From Aurantiochytrium sp. KH105 (lineage: Eukaryota > Sar > Bigyra > Thraustochytrida > Thraustochytriidae): a stretch of 64,000 nucleotides of DNA. Below, one piece after another: positions 31,864 through 41,610 of the stretch. How positions within the stretch are numbered: position 1 is the first letter of the stretch; every line of letters begins with the position of its first letter. A program made the position numbers and the translations under genes. The stretch lies in the NCBI GenBank assembly GCA_003116975.1, contig BGKB01000062.1, forward strand, positions 355,338 through 419,337. Reading direction: 5' to 3'. The notes under the pieces are model-generated. The model saw nothing but the letters and a program-made list of their open reading frames with translations. It made no database searches and was not told the DNA's origin.

Positions 31864-34248
31864 ATCCTCCTCCGCATAAAATGCACCCGATGAGGCGCCA
31901 AGGCTTCCCGAGCCATCTTTCACGTTGGCAACCTAGGAAACTGCCTGCCCCGAGGCGCACATTGCTCGGTTGCTTTATTGTTTTCTTGATGTGCGATAGA
32001 GCTGGGCACATCTTTTTCCTATCGTAGGCACAAATACTTTGAAACATTGTGAAATGTGTAAAATCTTTAAAATTGAAAAAGTTCTGCGGGAACTCGATGA
32101 CTCCTCTCGCCGCGCGTTCTCGATAGAGGCGCCCTGGTCGCTCCAGCCATGAGGTTCCTGCCCCATGCGATAGAGATGGCACACCGCGACGGCAGTTTCG
32201 CGGTAGGCAATACATCCGTTGGCTTCCTGAGCCACTGTTCTATGTGCTCTGTACCGTTGGTGAAACCCGAATGTTCAGCACGGCCAAAAGTTTTTCCGCA
32301 AGCAATGCTGCGATCCGTGGTGGTTGGCCGCCTTTCTTCAGTCAGTGGAGCATCTAACTGCCTGCAACTGCAAGCCATCCTGCTGGGCAAACGACTGCAA
32401 AAAAAAACTAACGCGTTCCTCTTGTCGCCTGCAGCCAGGCAGCCAGCTCACTAACTAGCTAGCTGCAGCTGCTCCTTGTCGATGGAAAGAAAGCTTCTTC
32501 CTTCGATTTTCTCCACTCCACCTTCTCTCCTCTTCTCTCCTCTCCATTCCACTCACTCCACGCTGCATCGACTCATGTGAACCAGTTTATTTACTTTTCA
32601 GAATCTGCGAATCGCTAATCGAGTCGCGTCCAAGTCGGAGAGCCTGCCAGCTCGAGCCGAGGCCAACATGTTTCGCTTCAAGTCTAGTGGAGACGTATCG
32701 AGTTGCTCTCGAGGCCCGCGGAGACTGGGACAGGTCGGGGCCGTTGTGCTGCCTCGATTCCTGCCTCATGAAGGCGAAATGAGTTGAACGCTCTCGTTTT
32801 GATTCAGTCGCGGCGTCTCGGACAAGCCCAACTAACCGATAGACAATTGTTTGGTCGGCGTCTCGTACCTCCAGCCGCGCGCCGCTTTGTTGTTATTGTT
32901 CTTCTTCTCCTTCTTCTTCTTTCCTCCGTTCGTTTCCAGCAGCCAACCAACTGACTGCTCGACCCAGGCTTTTCATGAGGTGTCAAAGGAAGGAGATCGA
33001 TCGATCATTTCTGGCCGCTCCTTCAGCTCGTCCTCAGCTACAGCCCGCCCATTAGCTAAGCTTGAGGCTGCACATAAAAGGAGCTGCCGCAGGATCGCCA
33101 GTAGCGACGGCGGCCGGAGCCGCGCCCAGCGCCGCTGCCGTGCGTGCATGTCCTTGCTTTCCCCCCCCCACAAATCGCCGCAGCACGCGCGCCTCCTCCA
33201 CGTTGTCTCACAACTCGAACCCGACGTCGGCGAGTGCCGCTCTTCTCCACTTTTCCCCGGCCGCCGGCCGCCGCGGGCCGCCCCTCCTCGCCCGCCTCCG
33301 CGCGGCCGTTATCCGCAGCGCGGAGGCGGAGCGCGGCCGGGCCCCCGCCACGGCCGCTGCAGCCGCCTCTGGCGGGCGCGGAGGAAGAGATGGATTGATA
33401 ACTAGACAGAAGGCAGGCAGGCAGGCAGGCCGTCAGAGGCCGGGGGCTGCTGCTGCTGCTGCTGCAGCGGTGCGCCGGAGTGAGGAGGGCGTGCCTCCGT
33501 GCGCGCGCGTGAGCGTGTGCGTGTGTGCGCGGGGAGAGGAGAGAGAGCAGCTGCGTCCTCTCTAGAAGTCGAAGTTCCGGCAGCCTGGCGCGCGGCTGTG
33601 CGCTCGACAGACCGCCCGCCCGCTGGCCGCTGCGACGGAGCTTCCCGGCCGCAGCCCGATCGATCTCTCCTCGCCTCCCTTCACCAGTGGCCACTGCCAC
33701 TGCCAGCAGCAACAGCAGCACAAGCACAAGCACGTGTGGCGGGAGTGTGGGAGCACATCCGGCCGGTGTGGGCCGGGAGGTGGTGGGTCGGCCCATTCAT
33801 TCGCGCACACCCTCATTCGCTGTCCGCGTCAGTCAATCGAGTCTCCCCGCCCAACCGCACGGGTTCGCGCCGCCGCACAATTCGCACGTACGCACACGCA
33901 ACGCAACGGAGATCGCGCGTGACGAGGCGTGCATGCGTGATGCGCGCTGCGAGGCGGGGAGAGACCGTCCGCGTCGGCGACTCTGCTCCGTGCATCCGAG
34001 TCCAGACGGTGACCCCGTGGCTCGGCTTTGCAGGCCTTGTCTTGTTTTGCTCGTTCTCCGCAGAGCAGCCTTGCGCCGCGTCGACCCACGCTGTCGTGCC
34101 TGCCTGCTTGCTTTCGTGCTTGCTTGCCTGCCTGCCCTGGCCGCTGCCTGCTCTGTCTGTACACGGCACTCGCATCTCTGCACTCGCTCGCGCGCGCCAA
34201 CGCCTCGCGCCTCCAGGTCTACATGTGCGCCGCCCGTCCGTCCAGAAG

Positions 34249-34304
34249 AACGAACGAACGAACGAACGAACGAACGAACGAACGAACGAACGAACGAACG
34301 AACG
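34249..34304. repeat. AACG tetranucleotide microsatellite
   Basis: Fourteen near-perfect AACG/CGAA units, about 56 nt. Confidence 0.95.
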
Positions 34305-35285
34305 GAGACGGAGGGAGCGGGCGGGGAAAGGGAAGCGGGAAAAGGAGGAGGAGCGAACCGCGCGCGACTCGAGTCCGCGCGGCGTTCATGTGCCGCTTCC
34401 AGGAGCCCGCGGGACGTTGGCCGCACAGACCCTGCGCAGCCACTAGCCCCGTCTCTGTCTGCCTGCCTCTGATCAGAGTCTTTCTTTCGCGGGCGAGGAA
34501 CGCGGGCGAGGGAGGAACGGCGCAGCGGCAGGCTGCTTGCAGTTAGTTGCGTGGCGCGGCCAATCATGGCAACACTAAGGCACGCAGATGGAGGATCGAA
34601 GAGTCTGGTAGAGTCGCCGCGTCGGGAGCAGCTAGCCGTCATGCTGCTGCTGGTCGTGTCACGGATGGCGAAAGATTGAGGAAGATACTATACGTTCGAA
34701 ATAGAACCGATCGAATCAATCGATTGATCACCGAACGGTTTGGCCTTCCCCTCCCCTCCGCGAGCGTGACATGACTGACTGGAGGGCCCAGCATTGAACC
34801 TTTCATTTTCAGCCCGCCGAGACGATGATTGTCGATGGCACTGTTAAGCCAGGCTGGCTGTCCTTCAGAGCTCAGCTGCAGGCTATTTGTGACGCGGTCG
34901 GCCGGCCAATCGATGCTCACCATCGCCGTCAGCGAGCCGAACAATGCCCGTGGCCTACCGCTGCTGCCAGCACGAGCAGCAGCAGCGGCCAGCCCTTTCC
35001 CACTGGCGTGTTCATGTCGGTCAATGCACACACGAACTGAAGGGATCGTCCGAGTCGTGCTGGAGCGGCCTCTGAAAGGCCCGCGGGACAGAACGGAGCC
35101 GGCGACGGAGGCACGGGCGGGGTCTTTTCCACCCTCTCTCCCTCCTCTCACTCTCGCTATCTCTCTCACGCGCTCCCTCTCTCGCGCTGGCCGGACCATC
35201 ATGCCTGTATGCATGCGTGCGTGTGTGCATTGCGTGGAAGCTGCAGGCCCTCGCGGTCAGTGCTCGTCGCTCCGGGTTTCCAGGA

Positions 35286-35308
35286 GCTGCTGCTGCTGCT
35301 GCTGCTGC

Positions 35309-35371
<63 letters not shown>
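35286..35371. repeat. Long CTG trinucleotide repeat
   Basis: About 28 CTG units with one CCG interruption, the longest triplet repeat in the window, outside any supported gene. Confidence 0.95.
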
Positions 35372-35500
35372 AGTTGCAGCAGCAAGAGGGCATGCGGTCG
35401 GTCGATCGGTTCGGTCTGCGTCACATTGGCGGTTGCGCCTCCTCGCTCTTGGGCAGGCAGGCACCCGGGCAGCCGCCAGCGTGCGTGCGACAGACGCACG

Positions 35501-35530
35501 ACGGACGGACGGACGGACGGACGGACGGAC
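35501..35530. repeat. GGAC tetranucleotide run
   Basis: Seven perfect ACGG/GGAC units. Confidence 0.9.
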
Positions 35531-37633
35531 GTCCAGCGTGACAAAACGCCGAGACGACCCACACAGAGACCACGGTCGCGTTCTTCTTCGCCGCGTTCGC
35601 GCTCGTTTGTGCTCTCTCCACCGTGACTTTCATATTTGCCGCCACCGGTGGCCAGCGCAAGCCGCCAACTGCACAAGCAATCGTGCATGCTCGCATGCTG
35701 GATTGGCCGAGGCATGAACACGGGACGGAGAGACGGCCCTTCCTGGCGCGACTACGAGCGTGGACAAGACGCGAATCGGCGCGGACGGCTCCACATGCGT
35801 CCGAGTGGCAGTGGTGACTGCAGCGGCGGTTCGCCCAGAAAGCGGAAGCGAACAAGAAATAGAATAGTGGAGCTCTCTGCACATGGAACGAAAAGGAGAA
35901 CCCCCCCCCCTCTCTCCTGAGAACAAAAGAGCCGCACAGCCAGACAGTTAAACGCTGCGGGCACCACGCTGCAGCTGAGCGGAGACTAGCATCATACCTA
36001 GGCCTACGTAGGAGTGGTACGGAACACGCTTTCTACGCGCGATTCAAAGCTTGCGCAACAGCATTACAAACGTCGATGCGCGTGCTCGACAGTGAGATAA
36101 AATTTTAACTTTGATTCTCTTCCGTTATTCTGCGGGCTCGTCCGTGACGAGTGAGACCTGCCAGTGAGGCCCAAACCAGGTGCACCGAAAGAACTGTGGG
36201 TAGTCTCTCTTACCTATAAAAAAAAGTTGACCGAGGTTCAAACTGGCCGGCGGACAACACCAGGGACCGCGCCCTGTCGCTTTCAATTTCTGCTCCTCGG
36301 CCGAGTCCCGGGCTGCTCGCCAAGGTCGTCCGCGTCCGTCTTCGCCGTCCTTGCGGCCAGATGCGGCCCCGCTCGGCCCGACTCGGTTGACCGCCGCCGG
36401 GAGCGGCCAGCGCGGCGGCTTTTTTGACGCGCTAGTGGAAGGAGGGAGTAGAGCCTCGCTAGCTTGTTCAGGCTTTACATTGGTTAGCCCAGCTGCCAGT
36501 GGCAATGATGGGGTGAGTGGATCGACCAACCGACGGCAACGAAAGCGCAAAGTTGCTACGGGCTCTACGCGAACCAAGCTTATCTTGCGAGCCCTGGCAG
36601 CCCAGGATCGAAAGAACTTGTAGGACTCTCGTGACCTCGCAAACGTCACGAGTTTTTGGTTAAACTGCCAGTCCGCCTCAGCCTGGCAACGAGACGCCGC
36701 GGACGACCGACTTGCACGGCCTCTTTGCACGGTCGCCACGTGCTCACGGATACCCTCAAAGCAGCCCTTGGCCGGTGCACGAGGCAGGCACGGTCTGCAG
36801 AAGCGGCCAAGCGACGCACCCAAGCTTAGGGGGGTGGAATCGAAAACGAGGTAGCTGTGCGAGTGCCAGCCGTCGACGCAATTAAGCTCTCGACGCGAGT
36901 GAGCCGTCGACGCGAGTGAGCCGTCGACGCCGCTGGTCAAGACTCGCTTACTGGCTGGCTGGCTTGCTGGCTGGCTTGCTTGCTGGCTGAATCGGAGTCC
37001 TTCCGTGTTGATCATCCTGACTTACTGACTCCCGGATCCTCTTCAAGTTGCATGGTTGGTCGCAGCAGGCAGCTGCAGCTTTTGAGAGGTAAAAATTCTG
37101 GCTGCGTTCTTCGTTTTTTCCATCTTTCGTTCGAGTTCTTTGTCGCGCGCACCAATCATCCAGTCAGCCAGACAAACAGACGCCAGAAGAAGCAACGCGC
37201 GCGCGGAGGGACGCTTCCGGCGCCACGACCGGCCGCGCAGAGAGACCAGAGAGCATGTAAGAGTATCCTTCCGCCCGAACGACCGACCGGCCGGCCGGCA
37301 AGCCACACGCACGCACGCACACACAAAGGGAGGAGCGAACAAACGAAAGAACCATCGACGGGATCGATCGAGCGAGGCCTGGCACGAAGCACTGCGACTG
37401 CGGGTTCGCTGAGGCCTCTGTGGGGCGCCCTGGCTGCGCGGGCTTCGAGTGTGCTGGTAAGAACGATTAGTAGAGCCTCCACTGTAGCCGCCGCTCTCTG
37501 CACGCGCGCGGACTGACCTCGGAAAGATGACCGACAAACAATCAGTCAGTCAGACATACAGACGTACAGACAGACGGAAGAATTTGCGCGCGCGCGAGCC
37601 GGCCTCGGCCTGACTTGCCCAGGGCGGCCCTGG

Positions 37634-37714
37634 CCGGCTGGCTGACTGGCTGGCTGACTGGCTGGCTGCCTGGCTGGCTGCCTGGCTGGCTGATGGGCTG
37701 GCTGCCTGGCTGGC
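37634..37714. repeat. Mixed GGCT/GACT/GCCT tetranucleotide tract
   Basis: About 80 nt of GGCT units alternating with GACT, GCCT and GATG variants; probably an old run of one tetramer diverging by point changes. Confidence 0.85.
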
Positions 37715-37900
37715 AGCTACGCACGCTCCGCGCTCTGTCGTCCTTCGACTTCCTGCCGTCTTCCCGACTCCCGCCTGCGCTCTTGTCTCTGGGCTGCTGT
37801 GGATGCTGCTGCCAGAGGCCAGCTGCTACCTTTTCAGTCACCACTCGCTCCTCTGCAGATCGAAGGCGGAACGAGCCCATCCTCAGCATGGGGACGAAAA

Positions 37901-39336
37901 GAGGTCCAGGAGGGGGTGCAAAAATGTGAAAGGGACAATGTTGAAGTATTTTCGCTGGCCATGGATGAGGGCCTCAGCGGGACAACGTGAGGCGGTTGTT
38001 CTGAGAACCAACGGAGTATCAGAACCTCGGTCCGTTTCAAAACAGTCTCTCGGCTGCGGCGACATCATATGTTGAAACAGCTGACCAATGACGCGACGAC
38101 GTGCATCTTTCTTTCTTTCTTTTCTTTCTTCTCCTTCTTTCTTTTCATTCTTTCAACTTTGTCGTTGGACGGCAACCTTTCTTTTCTCGCTATTCGAACT
38201 GCAGGTGTCTCCAACGTAAAATCGACACGCCCACTTCTACCCAACATGCACAAAATAATAATAATAAATTGGAAACAGAAAAGACTGCAGGCGTTCTTAC
38301 TTGCAAAAGAAAAGAAAGAAAAAGAATGAAACAAAAAATCAAAGGAAGAAAGTTTGGACGCGAACGCGTTCGCATTGCTCCCTGCTACCCACCCGTCCAC
38401 CAAACCGACCGATCGATTCAATCAATCGTCCCCCGCCGCATGCACACGGGACGCGGGAAATAACAACGACTCCCGGTTCTTTGCCAGACTGACTTGAAAC
38501 TTCCCGCCTTCCCAAATCATGCATTCAAGCGTTCCCGGCCCGAGGCCAAGCATGACCTCCTCCTCCTCCTCCTCCTCGTGGTGCACCTTCGTTGTCCCAT
38601 GAAGAGCGTTTGACGCTGCTCTTCTAATTATGTTGTACCATGGTGTACGATCGCAGCCGACAAAGGCTCACATAAAGAACAAAGCGAGCATTAGAAGGCG
38701 GGTAACTGCCGAGAAATCTTTTCCTTCTTCGAACAAACAACAGTGAAAAATCCCTAAAAGTTTACGCGAATGCAGCAAATGACTTGTTGAAATCGAAATA
38801 CACGCCGCGTGGCGCCCTACGAGAGCTTCTTACGTGAAAACAATAAGCTCAATGGTCAGAGAAACAAAATATGTGCACGCTCTCCAGGAAGGCTTCGCGA
38901 ATCATCCTTTCTTATCCGTTTTGTTTCGCAGTCGAGATTGTACGTGGCCTTCCGCTAATCTCCTTTCAGCACTGTCATGGACCTAGCAGAAGTTGGCCGT
39001 CTTACGCCATCTTGGACTTATATCTTTCTCAAATTTTTTCGGCTCCATCCCTCTCTCCATAATCTCGGCAAATTCGGAACGGATGAGGTCATTGCGGAAT
39101 GTGCAAGAGCACCGAAAACGGGAAACAAGCTTGTAAGTGCGGTTTCTTGAATGTCAGAAGATTGCAATTTATAGGGTTTCACAGCACGCACAGCCTAGTC
39201 AGACCCAAGTAGGCTTGTTTAGAACAAGCAGCATCGTCGTCGAGCCGTCGATGCAATGATGGTACGTGCTGCACCCTTTTCTCGTTGGCGTCTTCCCCGA
39301 CCCTTAAGAAGCAACGAAAGAGCGATCTCACCGTTT
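37901..39336. other. AT-richer spacer at the right edge of the gene desert
   Basis: About 1.4 kb with lower GC, T-rich and A-rich patches (38105-38165, 38320-38350) and a short TCC run (38558-38578). Only short frames (about 45-65 codons) are open. No gene is supported. Confidence 0.5.
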
Positions 39337-41079
39337 TTAGACGTTGCGATGCCCAAAGGTAGCAAGATCCACATCATTGGGCGAGCACACCAACTCATGA
39401 GCGTTGGAACCAAAACCTGGGTGCGGAGCCAGCTCTTGCTGACGCTGCTGAACACTCCAAGAGTCCCGACGCGGGGCCCGCTCCCGAGTTAGCGATTGGC
39501 GCAAGCGTCTTGCCATACGCACAAATAGAGTCGCCAAAATGCCAAGCGCAAGCGCTCCGCCCACAGCGATTGCAACAATAAAGACTATGCGCACAGCAGA
39601 CGAAGTCTCCTCGCTTTCCGCCTCTGTTGTGGAACCCGAGTCTGTCGATGATTCACAAGGGTCACCCATCGTCACACGATACATGGGTGTCGTCCACGTG
39701 TCGCTCATAATATATATATAGTGCGGCTCTGCGACCACAACTCCATTTCCACACGTAACGCGTCCCTCACTTGAGTCTACAAAGACTGACAAGGACGCAA
39801 GAGTATCCTCTGATGATGATCGCACCTCACACCAGAGCCTGGCCTCAGAAGAAAGACCTTGGACCGTTGCCGCCAGCTCACCGCCAAAGCTCGCCTTGAC
39901 AGATACCAAAGAATCCTCTCTATTGGCGCACAAAGTCGTCAGCTCATAGTCTGCACATTCTGTGTCGTCAGCCGCAGGCATCGTCACTTTGTAATTGTCA
40001 TGCAAGGTGCACCCATCTGTACTCAAATCGAGAAACTTCAACGCCCAGTCCGCATCAGGCGGCGTTCCATTAGCAGAAATCACGCACTCCATCGACGAAC
40101 CATCTGCCAGCTCCGAGCAATTTGACGATACAGGACTGTACGAAGTCTCACCCGTATCTGAAAACGAGACTTCTAGTCCTAGATTCGGAGAACTTGCGAG
40201 CTTGTGCTCCAGAACAACGCGAAAGTCCACGAGACCAGGGCAAAATGGGGTCCCTGTCTCGCTTACACCGATTTCTAGCTTCGTAAGAATAGAACCCTCT
40301 GGGCAGGCCGTTGTGGGCACAGATGTTGGCGCCACAGTTCGAGAGACAGCTCCTAGAACAGTTGAACTCGCGCTTGGCTCTTTACTTGGGTACAAGGTTG
40401 GTAACTGCGTTGGATGTAGCGTTGGCACACGCGTTGGTCTCACTGTCGGGACAAAGGTTGGAAACTCTGTGGGATACGGCGTTGGTAGCTTTGTCGGTGC
40501 GGCACTGGGAAAGGTAGTCGTCGGTGCGTTTGTGTCCACAAAACTGCATACACTCACACGCACCTGTTTTGGCTCCGCACAAGAATGCAATTGCAAGGCT
40601 AGCGTCGACGAATCCTCTGTACTACTCGCCCGACATGATCCTGGAATACCCTCTCCTGACACCAGATTGTCCTGCACGGGGCAAGACTCCCACGCAGCCT
40701 CGCCTGCGAGCAAGTCGTCCTCTGATGAATACAATACAAAGTGCTTGCCCACGCCATAGTCCTCGGACTCTACGATCCAATTATATAACACTTGTTCCGT
40801 CACGTTCAGGCCTGCTTTGCTCTTTTCTTCTTTAAGATATGCAACGGCAACATCGTTTACCTCGTATCTCAAGATTTGGGTTGATTCGAAGAGCTCGTTG
40901 ATTTCTGACGCATCCTTCAGAATCGACACCATACAGCCGTTGCTTCGCTCAAAGACTGTTACCCAATACGGGCAACATCGATTCTCGTACGAGCACGTCT
41001 CTCCTTGCGCACTCGCTAGGCGTACTGCAAGCACAGTGACAAGAGCGCACGCCACCTTGGCGGGACCCAGGCGAGGCAT
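39337..41079 (-). CDS. Type I membrane glycoprotein with Pro-Thr stalk
   Basis: 580 residues from ATG 41077-41079. Residues 1-24 form a signal peptide (hydrophobic core, A-S-A-Q boundary). A Cys-rich N-terminal region (25-180) precedes a PTxxPTxxP stalk (about 186-257), the kind of extracellular Pro-Thr repeat common in diatoms and other stramenopiles. A second Cys-containing, beta-rich ectodomain (258-495) follows, then one membrane helix (about 496-520) and a basic tail of about 60 residues starting R-M-A-R-R. N-x-S/T sites occur in the ectodomain (for example N92, N320, N338). It is probably a surface receptor or adhesin; I recognise no named domain. Divergent from the WW/pseudokinase gene. 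No intron. Confidence 0.85.
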   Translation of the reverse strand: MPRLGPAKVACALVTVLAVRLASAQGETCSYENRCCPYWVTVFERSNGCMVSILKDASEINELFESTQILRYEVNDVAVAYLKEEKSKAGLNVTEQVLYNWIVESEDYGVGKHFVLYSSEDDLLAGEAAWESCPVQDNLVSGEGIPGSCRASSTEDSSTLALQLHSCAEPKQVRVSVCSFVDTNAPTTTFPSAAPTKLPTPYPTEFPTFVPTVRPTRVPTLHPTQLPTLYPSKEPSASSTVLGAVSRTVAPTSVPTTACPEGSILTKLEIGVSETGTPFCPGLVDFRVVLEHKLASSPNLGLEVSFSDTGETSYSPVSSNCSELADGSSMECVISANGTPPDADWALKFLDLSTDGCTLHDNYKVTMPAADDTECADYELTTLCANREDSLVSVKASFGGELAATVQGLSSEARLWCEVRSSSEDTLASLSVFVDSSEGRVTCGNGVVVAEPHYIYIMSDTWTTPMYRVTMGDPCESSTDSGSTTEAESEETSSAVRIVFIVAIAVGGALALGILATLFVRMARRLRQSLTRERAPRRDSWSVQQRQQELAPHPGFGSNAHELVCSPNDVDLATFGHRNV

Positions 41080-41610
41080 CTTGCGCCGCTTTTGGCAATT
41101 TCACTCTTCCAAAGCAGGTTTGAGTTCTGCAGGTTTTTGAAGCCTTGACTTGCGCAGCGCATTCGCCCACTTGCTCACTCACTTTCCAGTTTCCCTCTAA
41201 ATGCAGAGCGGATTCTCCCTCGCGTCGCTCTTGGCTCTAGTCTTTGCGCACTCAAGAAAGTTCGAACGGTCAAGCGATCGAAAGAGCTCCCTCGCGGCCA
41301 TGCCAAGTTCGTAGCGGCCCCAGCCGGTCGGAAGCTGCTGCAAGACAGAGACGCACGTATTCCGGGGCCGCCACGGATGGCTCCGACCGTGGTGGCAGCG
41401 GTCTCTTGACTCTCGAAACCTATTTCGAACTCGAACAGACTCACCGGATCTATTCTGGTATAGAGTGTGCCCGCACCAGATGTTGCGCAACGCATTTTGC
41501 CAAACAGCCACGTGAACAAGTTGCCGGCAGAAATCCTGCACGCTTGTCGAGCGCGCGCGCCTGGGCGCGCAGGCGCTCGCGTTTGTGACTGGGCGGCCCC
41601 GCCACCACCC
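41080..41610. promoter_or_regulatory. Divergent promoter, membrane protein/WW-pseudokinase
   Basis: 531 nt between the two start codons. The frame of the right-hand gene stays open upstream to 41467, but it has no ATG before 41611, so that part is probably leader. No named element recognised. Confidence 0.6.

Larger units (their letters stand above)
31864..37900. other. Gene-free repeat-rich region, part 3
   Basis: GC-rich sequence with AACG, CTG, GGAC and GGCT runs and CAGG at 33412-33430. A 296-codon minus-strand frame at 36125-37015 begins inside a CAGC/GCTT repeat and shows no domain. A 17-bp repeat (GTCGACGCGAGTGAGCC type) lies at about 36888-36930. No gene is supported. Confidence 0.5.

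Noticed and set aside
36125-37015. A 296-codon minus-strand frame
   Set aside because: Starts inside a CAGC/GCTT repeat and shows no recognisable domain or clear codon bias.
14769-39336. Calling the desert a centromere
   Set aside because: The nearby KNL2-like gene says nothing about where centromeres lie, and repeats alone are not evidence; kept only as a hypothesis.
14769-39336. Transposon or virus remnants
   Set aside because: I found no reverse transcriptase, integrase, transposase or capsid-like frame and no long terminal repeats by eye.
41467-41610. Upstream extension of the WW/pseudokinase frame
   Set aside because: Begins at GTG and has no ATG before 41611; composition unlike the protein.
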